A stretch of 64,000 nucleotides of DNA from Trichomonas vaginalis G3 (taxonomy: Eukaryota; Parabasalia; Trichomonadida; Trichomonadidae), in the NCBI RefSeq assembly GCF_026262505.1, contig NC_067206.1:24877896-24941895 (forward strand). The letters run 5' to 3'. A program made the translations under genes and the position numbers. Under the pieces are notes generated by a model. The model was not told the origin of the DNA, made no database searches, and was given only the letters and a program-made list of their open reading frames with translations. Shown piece after piece: positions 35,820 to 43,540 of this stretch (its first letter is position 1; each line of letters begins with the position of its first letter).

Positions 35820-36569
35820 ATGAAAATAGAAGAGTGTGCAATGTGTATAGAGCTTCTTGAAAAGATATTATCAGAGCCATTAGGCGAAGGATTGCAGCTC
35901 TATATGAAACAATTTAATTTCGAGGTTCCTTTCTTTAAAGATTTTTTTGAAATGCGAGAAAAGCTAAGTCACAACAAATTCTCAACTCCAACAGATTTTA
36001 TTAACACATTTAATAAATGCATTAACCAGATTTTGCAAAACGTCGATGAAACGTCCGAAATGAAATACTGTATTCAATACTTGAGAGACAGAGTTTCAAG
36101 CGAATTTAAGATTTTTGATAAAGGCAATACAGAAAAATGGACAAAAGCTACAAAATCTCTCATCGAAAACATCAAATTAGTGGTACCTCAAATTCCTGAT
36201 GATGTTAAAGCAACAGACCAAATTTTCAAGATTTCTCATGATAGCCCATCCTTTTCAGTACCAAATCCTGATCCTGCAAAAGAACACCTTAAAATGGATC
36301 AATTTGATGTTAGCTTTATTGGCAGACAAATTAGCTGTCTTAAAAGAGATGAAGATGCTTATGATATTATTCAGGTCATTTGTACTCATAATCCAGAATT
36401 TATTGCCGATGATAACGGAGACGTTGTATTTGATTTAAACAAGTGCTCTCCATATACTCTTAACTTGATTCAAAATCTACTTGCAACTATGCCAAAAGAT
36501 AATTCAATTAATAATGGTTTACTCAATGCAAGTAGTACAAATGATGTTACTGAATTTGTTCAATTATAA
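35820..36569 (+). CDS. Bromodomain-like plus NET-domain (BET-type) protein
   Basis: The 249-residue protein has a helical N-terminal part resembling a bromodomain: after LSEPLGEGLQLYMKQFNF comes FKDFFEMREKLSHNKFSTPT-DFINTFNKCINQIL, which fits the helix following the 'PMDL' region with its S-x-x-x-F spacing, though the acetyl-lysine-binding asparagine cannot be placed with certainty. The C-terminal 65 residues fit a NET/ET domain: RQISCLKRDEDAYDIIQVIC, then THNPEFIADDNGDVVFDLNK and CSPYTLNLIQNLL, matching the 'LPxEKLxxVVxIIxxxEPxL ... DEIEIDFETLKPSTLREL' pattern of BET proteins. BET proteins read acetylated histones and recruit transcription regulators through NET. At about a third of normal BET length this is minimal. 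NET call is good; bromodomain is suggestive. Confidence 0.6.
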   Translation: MKIEECAMCIELLEKILSEPLGEGLQLYMKQFNFEVPFFKDFFEMREKLSHNKFSTPTDFINTFNKCINQILQNVDETSEMKYCIQYLRDRVSSEFKIFDKGNTEKWTKATKSLIENIKLVVPQIPDDVKATDQIFKISHDSPSFSVPNPDPAKEHLKMDQFDVSFIGRQISCLKRDEDAYDIIQVICTHNPEFIADDNGDVVFDLNKCSPYTLNLIQNLLATMPKDNSINNGLLNASSTNDVTEFVQL

Positions 36570-36805
36570 CATATAGATCTTGTTGTGTGTATTTTGACTG
36601 ATTTTTAAGTCGGTTGTTTGTTAATAAATAATTTTTATATTATCATAAATATTTTCAGAATTTCAAAATCAGATAATTGTATAGCTTAAATTCCCTTCAT
36701 GCAAATACTGGAAATATGAAAGTAAAAAAAAAATGAAATTTTTCAATGAATATAATGATTCTTTAACATGCTACAAGACAATTGAAGACAAGTACATAAC
36801 AATTT

Positions 36806-37321
36806 TTATTTGGATAGATCTGAAAGCCAGTGGAAAATTTCACTTAAGCCAACTCCAACAACAGAGCTGGTTTCTAGGAAGGATAAGCGAGATGGATTTG
36901 GAACACGGTCAAATCCGATAATATCATCAATTACATTGAATCTAATGCAGTCAGGTACATCGCATTTACTTAAAACAATCATAATTGGCTTATTTTCTGT
37001 AACATGGCTTTGAAGAACTTCATTTAGCCAAACTATATTTGTAGCTGTTTTTGTCAAATCAGCAGAATCAAAAACATAAACTATTGCCTTTGCTGTGCGA
37101 GCATTTGATTCCCACTGTTGAATACTATCACCAGAAAGCTCTTTGAAAACGAAGCTATCACGATGATACTTGAAATTTTGTGTATCAATTCCTTCTGTTG
37201 GGTTAGTTGATGGAATTTCATCAAATGGAGTTAACCTTCTTTGGTCTGTAAGAATTTGGAGTCTCTTGATAAGCAATGTTTTTCCACATGATTTTGCTCC
37301 TACAAAGAGAATTTCAGTCAT
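36806..37321 (-). CDS. ARL16: ARL16-like small GTPase
   Basis: The 171-residue protein begins directly at the P-loop: ILFVGAKSCGKTLLIKRLQ (GxxxxGKT at residues 8-15). This matches ARL16, which also lacks the N-terminal amphipathic helix of most ARF proteins. Downstream are PSTNPTEGIDTQNFKYH (switch I with the PTxG threonine), VFKELSGDSIQQWES (switch II; the DxxG motif is replaced by L-S-G as in ARL16, where it is L-G-G), IMIVLSKCDVPD (guanine-specificity SKCD for NKxD) and a final ETSSVVGVGLSEIFHWL (the TSA/ETSS motif). ARL16 belongs to the ciliary/Golgi traffic group of ARLs in other eukaryotes; here it is inferred. Start is the first ATG. Confidence 0.75.
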   Translation of the reverse strand: MTEILFVGAKSCGKTLLIKRLQILTDQRRLTPFDEIPSTNPTEGIDTQNFKYHRDSFVFKELSGDSIQQWESNARTAKAIVYVFDSADLTKTATNIVWLNEVLQSHVTENKPIMIVLSKCDVPDCIRFNVIDDIIGFDRVPNPSRLSFLETSSVVGVGLSEIFHWLSDLSK

Positions 37322-37543
37322 TCAAAAATTAACGTGTAAAATTTGATTTACAAAAAAAAAACTCAAAGGTCTGAAAAATGATGAGAATCTACCAACAAAA
37401 TAAAAACTTCCAGAAGCAATAAACGATATGAGAAGACAGGATACAATATGCATGTTGCATCAAACGAAAAAAGAAAGATATAAAATGTAGTTTGTTTTAC
37501 TTATTATGATGTAAAAAAACATTTATAATTATGAACAAATAAA

Positions 37544-38494
37544 TCAAATTGATGATAAATATTTTCTCACAGAGCCTGAAGCAACATCGAGGGCAGATTT
37601 TCCGTCATAATTCTTTGCTTCCTTATCAGCTCCAACAGAGATAAGATATTTAACAACTTCAAGTTTTCCATTCCATGATGCATAAATTAGAGAAGTCCAA
37701 CCATTTTTATCCTTTGCTTTTATATTAGCTCCAACAGAGAGAAGATATTCAACAATTTCAAGTTGACCATTTCTTGATACCCAAATGAGTGGCGTCCATC
37801 CATTCTTATCTATTGCTTCCATATTAGCTCCAACAGAGATAAGATATTTAACAACTTCATATTTATCATACTGACATGCCACAATAAGTGGAAAATTTCC
37901 TTCTTTATCTTTTGCTTCTTTATTAGCTCCAACAGAGATAAGATATTTAACAGTTTCGAGATTGCCAGCTCTTGATGCCCAAATGAGTGGAGTAGATCCA
38001 TCATAACCATGCGCTTCTTTATCAGCTCCAACAGAGATAAGATATTTTACAACTTCAAAATGACCATTTTCTGATGCCAAAACGAGTGGAGTAGATCTAT
38101 GTTTTTTATCCTTTGCTTCTTTATCAGCTCCAACAGAGATAAGATATTTTACAACTTCAAGATGACCGCTTTCTGATGCACAAGCGAGTGGAGTAGATCC
38201 GCCATTATCCTTTGCTTCTTTATCAGCACCAACAGATATGAGATATTCAACAACTTCAAGATGGCCGTTTCTTGATGCATAAATGAGCGGAGTTCCATCA
38301 TACGAGTTTGCTTCTTTATCAGCCCCATTACAGATAAGATAATTAACAAATTCAACATGACCATTTTCTGAAGCAATTTTAAGTAGACTATCTAAAGATT
38401 TTATTTCTTCATAGCTTTCATGCTCTAATAGTGATTTAAAAAGTTCGAGATTTCCTTCTTCGCAGGCTTTAGTAATGGGATCTTTTGAATGCAT
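37544..38494 (-). CDS. Ankyrin-repeat protein, repeat-only
   Basis: The 316-residue protein is almost all ankyrin repeats: a cap (ACEEGNLELFKSLLEHESYE), then eight full repeats of the form STPLIWASRAGNLETVKYL-ISVGANKEAKDKEG, and the terminal half-repeat KSALDVASGSVRKYLSSI. Unlike the gene at 23.6 kb it lacks the 210-residue N-terminal domain. Its last repeat, stop and about 40 bases beyond are nearly identical to that gene (KNYDGKSALDV versus KNYNGKSALDV), while middle repeats differ more, suggesting a shared 3' module moved by duplication or gene conversion. Likely an intracellular binding protein. The first ATG, at 38494, begins immediately before the cap repeat, so the start is credible. 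Confidence 0.85.
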   Translation of the reverse strand: MHSKDPITKACEEGNLELFKSLLEHESYEEIKSLDSLLKIASENGHVEFVNYLICNGADKEANSYDGTPLIYASRNGHLEVVEYLISVGADKEAKDNGGSTPLACASESGHLEVVKYLISVGADKEAKDKKHRSTPLVLASENGHFEVVKYLISVGADKEAHGYDGSTPLIWASRAGNLETVKYLISVGANKEAKDKEGNFPLIVACQYDKYEVVKYLISVGANMEAIDKNGWTPLIWVSRNGQLEIVEYLLSVGANIKAKDKNGWTSLIYASWNGKLEVVKYLISVGADKEAKNYDGKSALDVASGSVRKYLSSI

Positions 38495-39246
38495 GAAAAA
38501 AAAGACTAGTCTAAAAAATAATAATAAACGTACTTGTTTCGAATGAACCAGTAAATACTAAACAATGATGTAAAGATTTTATGATTATTTTATGCATGTA
38601 TTGTAGCATAAATCCTCAAAAAATGAACGTAGGCTTATAACTCTAATTTCAATCTTAATTTTTCCAAAATAAATATCGAGCAGTGCTTTGGATACATTTC
38701 ATTTATTTTTCCAACGAAAGACTACCTCATATCTATTATAAAAAATAGAAATCTTTAAACATGAACTATTTGAAATGATATACTGTATACGAGCGTATGT
38801 TTGTGAGATAGAAATAATGTTTCTTTCATTTAATCCCATGATTCATCAAATTTAACTCAAATCACTTGAAAGTATGCATATCAGGATGGTATCTCTTAGA
38901 TTTCACACAAATAAATAGTTTCTAAACCAAAGTCATGTAACTTGTTATTATGGGTTCCTATCCTATATTGATCTAATATCATAAATTTACTGATATTAAC
39001 CTTTCAACTTTTGAAAATAATGAGTTTTCCTATAGTACTATTTGGTGTTGTATTAAACTCAAATAAATAAGTATGATTATGGATAAAATAAAAAATATAA
39101 CGTGGGAAACGCATGCACTCGCAAGATATATGAATTCATTTGAGAGAAACATTGCATATGTTCGGGACTTATGCTGTTTGGTGCAAAATCAAATCGTAAA
39201 ATATGAAAATCTTACATTTTTGAATCAAAAAGTAATTTTTTTTTTC
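38495..39246. other. Intergenic between divergent genes
   Basis: About 0.75 kb of AT-rich DNA. A 64-codon frame at 39073-39267 ends at the TAG immediately before the beta-helix gene's ATG and is in the same frame; it has no recognisable content and sits over the promoter, so I do not call it. Confidence 0.5.
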
Positions 39247-39253
39247 TCACTTC
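39247..39253 (+). promoter_or_regulatory. Initiator element TCACTTC for the beta-helix gene
   Basis: TCACTTC, predicted +1 A at 39249, 19 bases before the ATG at 39268 and after a T-rich run. Confidence 0.55.
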
Positions 39254-39267
39254 AATTTAAATTTTAG

Positions 39268-42200
39268 ATGCAAACTAATTCTGGAAATATTGGTTTCCCA
39301 GGGTTACCTCCACCTATGGGTCTCCCACTACCTCCAGATAATAATGGTTTTCCCCCTCCACCGCAATTACCAACAGGAAATTTGAATTCAGGAATAACCT
39401 TACTACCACCTCCTCCAATGCCTGGTATGCCACCACTTCCTCCTTCAGCGACAGCGAGTTCAAGCTCAAACTATATGAGTAGTGGTACACTTCCTCCATT
39501 TCAGCAAGTTTCGAGTGGCGATTCAGGAATGGTACTACCACCATTTGTTGGCCTTTCATCAGGTGGTTCGAATGGTAATTTGCCACCTTTTCCAGGACCA
39601 ACAAATACAATGCCGCCGACAAGTCCAGGCTCTGGCTTAAGTTCAGGACAATTACCAATGATCAATTCTTCATCACAATCGGGATTTTTATTACCTCCTC
39701 TTCCAGGACAAACTGGATCAGCATTATATCAATCATCATCTCAGTCATTATTACCTAGCCCACCAGCAACAGATTCGAAATCTTTAAATTCGAAAGAAAA
39801 ATCAGAAAAATCAGAAAAAGTAGATTCTTCGGACTATGATTATGATTATAGCAGCTCAGAATCAGATAAAAAGAAAACTACACCTCCAAAAGCCCAGAAT
39901 ACCCCTCCTGGCTTTCCATTACCACCTCAACTCTCCCCTAAAGAACAAAATACAAATCAAACGCCACCAATACCTTCATTTGGCGCTGCAGCCTTACCAC
40001 CCATGCCACAATCCAACGATTATGGTCAACCCAACTCAATGTTTAAGCCAAATCCCCCTCCTTTCCCAAGTGGCGGATTACCACCGATGCCACCTCCTCC
40101 ATCACAAGAATTACCATCCAAACCAGTACAGCCGCCATTCCCAAGTGGTGGATTACCTCCAATGCCACCTCCAACTAGTCAAGATAACATATCGAAACCA
40201 ATTCCTCCATTTTCTGCCGGCGGAATGGCTCCTCTTCCATCTCCAACATCTGATTCATCATCTAAACCTAATCCCCCACCTTTCTCTTCAGGTAGACCCT
40301 CAGCAACAATTTCTCCCTCTGCAAAACAACCATTTGCCTCTGGCGAAGGAAATACACGACCATCATTACCACCATTTGCATCAGGCATTGCTCGTAACAC
40401 TGCACCATTAGATCTGGGACCTCCTCCAAAGCCAACACCCCCTCCTTTTGCATATGATTCCAGGTCCGGCCAAAACCTTCCTTCTTTACCTCCTATGCCT
40501 GGATCTGCTCCTGTTACACCTACAGCCGACAGCCGCTTCAACTCTCCTTTCGCAGCTCTTCCAAAGAACACGAGTTCTAACATGAACAATTCACAAAGAG
40601 ATCCATCAAGGAAAGATTCACTTCCTCCTTTCGCAGGTCTAAATATGATGCCTGTAGAAAATAGACCAAGACAAAGTGAATCACAAATTGTTAACACATC
40701 CAAACAAAGCAGTTCAAGTAGTGATGAAGAAATGCAAGAACAAGAACATGAAGATTTGACTAATTTACAATCAGTAGGAATTGCAAATTATACATCAACA
40801 TTTAATGGTCCATTACCATTACAAGTCAATCCAGATCAATCTGTTCCTATTGCTCCTATTTTGCAGCAGTATCCAAGAAAGGAAACATCGATCATGTCAT
40901 CAGGAAAAGTGTTTAATAATCAGCCGAATTCGAAGAACGCGAAGAATGATGATTTCGAGTCAGTCATTTCCAGTTTCACTGGAATAACAAATACTATATT
41001 ACAGCCTCCAACAATCGGAATGAGCCAAATGAACTATGTACCAAGGAATTTCACTTTAGAACAAGTTTCCGGACCAGAAGGAATCGAAATTCCTAAGACA
41101 GAACTATATGTCAGTCCTTATTCACCGATGAATCAAACGAACAAGATCGAGTTGATGCCTCCTCCCGATGAAACAATGATCTTTGGATTCACAGGTCCTG
41201 TTGTCCGTGCAAATGTTTTATCAGCAGCTGCAGGACAAGTCTGTGCAATTCCCGGCCAAATCACATCATATGATAATGAACCACCACCTTTTTATCATCC
41301 TTTTGTTGCGAATGTCATCAACTTGCCTCCAATCACTCCTCACACACCAGTAAGAGGTGCAAGATACTCTCCGAACATGGGCTCAATACAATCATTCATC
41401 GACCAGCAGCCTCCTCTTTCCATCATCGAAATTCCTGCAGGAAGATACAACGAGAGTTTATTCATCAGGAAATCATTGTTCATAAGAGGTGCCGGTGTTG
41501 AGTTCTACTCAACAGGAGACATCTGTTTGAATGTCTCTGCACCTGAAGTGTTCATTGAAGGAATTAAGTTCGTTAACCAGCCATCAGGAAAAGAATCAAT
41601 GGTTCAGAACTGCGCGTTCATTGCTAAATCATGTGCTTTCATTGGCGGAACAAACGCTGCATTGAGTTTCAATGGAAAATCATATGCAACAATTGATCAT
41701 TGCCAGTTCTCTGATGCAGGATTCGGAATAAATATGATGAGAACAAGTTGTTTATCAATTTATTCCTCAGAAATTCACAATATGTCAGGACCTGCAATTT
41801 ACGCTTCAGAGCAAACACGTCTTCACGCTGAGAACTGCAATATAAGGAAGGTTGGCCAAGGTATCAATCTCTCCAAACAAGCAATTGCATCTATTATTAA
41901 ATGCAATATACAAGACGTGAAAGATATCGGTATAGATTTGGTGACAAACAAATCCGATATTTACATTGCAGATACAAAAATCACTTACTGTGGTAAAGCA
42001 GGATTATACATGAGACAATCATCGCGTGCAACAATTGCTGGCTGTGAATTTATGGGCAGAGTTGCAATTCTTATGGAGCTCAATTCTCGTTTGATTTCTT
42101 TCAAGAACAAATTCACAGGAACATCTGCAGCAAATCAAATGATTGGTATCAAAACAAAAGCGAGATTCTACTCAAACGATGACACTTTCACAGGTACATC

Positions 42201-43428
42201 TCAATTTTCTATTGTTGCAAATGGATATTGTTACCTCAGAGGCAGCAATTTCACAGCAATAGAAGGAAATGCAGTTATTGTTGATCATGGAGAGTCTACA
42301 TTTATTAACTGTTTGTTCACTTCGATCAGTAAAACTAGTATCAGAATACAGAATGGAAAGATCAAGTGTTATACAAGCAGATTCACTAAATCAGGAGGTC
42401 CAATGCTCGCTTTAATTAAAGCAGAAGGATTCATAAAACACTCATCATTCTCTGCCTGCAGTGGATCATCCATAATGATGAGTTTCGCGAACGATTTATT
42501 GTTGGAAGATATCGAAGTCACTGGATCTGCAAACTGCGCAATGGAACTTGATAATTCATCACCGAAAGCTGTTGATTGTCAATTCAGAAACAATGCAGAA
42601 AATGGTGTATTTGTTGAGAAGAATTGCAATCCAACATTCGAGTTCTGCGTCTTCTCTGAGAACAGGAAAAATGGAATTACCATCATTAATCATTGCAACG
42701 CAACATTTGTTAATTGCCTTGTTAATGGTAATGAATCTCATGGTTTGGCGTTGAATAGTGATTGCACATTAGTTTCTACGACATTCTCAGATAACTCTAA
42801 ATACAACATGCAAATCGATGGCGGAAATATCACAATGACATTGTGCAATTTCAAGAAATCAGAGACAAATATAGTCATCTCGTCGCAACAAGCGAATGTC
42901 GACATGAAACACTGCGTTGTACAAGACGCAACTGATGGTTTGGTCGTTCAAGAAGGAGCAAGAATCAGCATGGTTCAGACACAGGCTATGAAATTTAGTC
43001 ACGCATGTTTGACTGTTCAAAAGGGTTCTTTCGCAACATTGAACGGCTGCACGTTCAGCAGTACACAAGGACCAGGTAATGTCTTGGCAACTTATGATGC
43101 AACAATTAACTGCACTGGAGGTTTGGTCACTAAATCTCAGTGCGGATTCAATATCTCAAAGAACTCGAGGTTGAACATCGATGGCACTAAAATCTGCAAC
43201 TGCACACAAGGAATTGCTAGCACTAGTTGCATTGTTAATGTCATGGAAGCTGAGATAATTGAGAACAAGGATGGAATGAGATTGATCAATTCATCTGGAT
43301 CTGTAAAGAAGTGCAACATCAGTGGAAACAATGGCTACGGTATTGTTCTCGAAAAATGCAACGACAATGTAGTTATGGAGATGAACTCGTTCAATATCAA
43401 CAAACAAGATAACATTCAAGTAAAATAA
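39268..43428 (+). CDS. Proline-rich / parallel beta-helix protein
   Basis: The 1386-residue protein has two halves. Residues 1 to about 480 are disordered and proline-rich, with many PPLPPPPSQ-, GGLPPMPPPP- and PPPFPSGG-type motifs, like formin FH1 or WASP-family linkers that bind profilin or SH3/EVH1 domains. An acidic Ser/Asp block (SDYDYDYSSSESDKK) lies at about 188-203. Residues about 700-1386 consist of some two dozen short repeats, each about 22-24 residues, of the form 'x-x-x-C-N-I/F-x-x-x-x-x-G-I-x-L' (for example HCQFSDAGFGINMMRTSCL, NAENGVFVEKNCNPTFEFC, SFSACSGSSIMMSFANDL), the right-handed beta-helix fold of SHCBP1 and FBXO11 (PbH1/CASH). No F-box or signal peptide is visible. Probably a cytoskeletal scaffold. 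Preceded by a TCACTTC initiator 19 bases upstream. Confidence 0.8.
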   Translation: MQTNSGNIGFPGLPPPMGLPLPPDNNGFPPPPQLPTGNLNSGITLLPPPPMPGMPPLPPSATASSSSNYMSSGTLPPFQQVSSGDSGMVLPPFVGLSSGGSNGNLPPFPGPTNTMPPTSPGSGLSSGQLPMINSSSQSGFLLPPLPGQTGSALYQSSSQSLLPSPPATDSKSLNSKEKSEKSEKVDSSDYDYDYSSSESDKKKTTPPKAQNTPPGFPLPPQLSPKEQNTNQTPPIPSFGAAALPPMPQSNDYGQPNSMFKPNPPPFPSGGLPPMPPPPSQELPSKPVQPPFPSGGLPPMPPPTSQDNISKPIPPFSAGGMAPLPSPTSDSSSKPNPPPFSSGRPSATISPSAKQPFASGEGNTRPSLPPFASGIARNTAPLDLGPPPKPTPPPFAYDSRSGQNLPSLPPMPGSAPVTPTADSRFNSPFAALPKNTSSNMNNSQRDPSRKDSLPPFAGLNMMPVENRPRQSESQIVNTSKQSSSSSDEEMQEQEHEDLTNLQSVGIANYTSTFNGPLPLQVNPDQSVPIAPILQQYPRKETSIMSSGKVFNNQPNSKNAKNDDFESVISSFTGITNTILQPPTIGMSQMNYVPRNFTLEQVSGPEGIEIPKTELYVSPYSPMNQTNKIELMPPPDETMIFGFTGPVVRANVLSAAAGQVCAIPGQITSYDNEPPPFYHPFVANVINLPPITPHTPVRGARYSPNMGSIQSFIDQQPPLSIIEIPAGRYNESLFIRKSLFIRGAGVEFYSTGDICLNVSAPEVFIEGIKFVNQPSGKESMVQNCAFIAKSCAFIGGTNAALSFNGKSYATIDHCQFSDAGFGINMMRTSCLSIYSSEIHNMSGPAIYASEQTRLHAENCNIRKVGQGINLSKQAIASIIKCNIQDVKDIGIDLVTNKSDIYIADTKITYCGKAGLYMRQSSRATIAGCEFMGRVAILMELNSRLISFKNKFTGTSAANQMIGIKTKARFYSNDDTFTGTSQFSIVANGYCYLRGSNFTAIEGNAVIVDHGESTFINCLFTSISKTSIRIQNGKIKCYTSRFTKSGGPMLALIKAEGFIKHSSFSACSGSSIMMSFANDLLLEDIEVTGSANCAMELDNSSPKAVDCQFRNNAENGVFVEKNCNPTFEFCVFSENRKNGITIINHCNATFVNCLVNGNESHGLALNSDCTLVSTTFSDNSKYNMQIDGGNITMTLCNFKKSETNIVISSQQANVDMKHCVVQDATDGLVVQEGARISMVQTQAMKFSHACLTVQKGSFATLNGCTFSSTQGPGNVLATYDATINCTGGLVTKSQCGFNISKNSRLNIDGTKICNCTQGIASTSCIVNVMEAEIIENKDGMRLINSSGSVKKCNISGNNGYGIVLEKCNDNVVMEMNSFNINKQDNIQVK

Positions 43429-43540
43429 AAAATAAACATTTATTATTTATTTTGGAAATTCCATTTAGTAAATTTTTAATCAAACAAAATTTTGTTCATT
43501 TTTTTTATTCAACAAATTTCAATAAACAAAATAAAAAAAA

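Noticed and set aside
39073-39267. 64-codon frame ending directly before the beta-helix gene's ATG
   Set aside because: Lies over the promoter (TCACTTC initiator at 39247) and contains a T-run product; a read-through upstream part is not supported.
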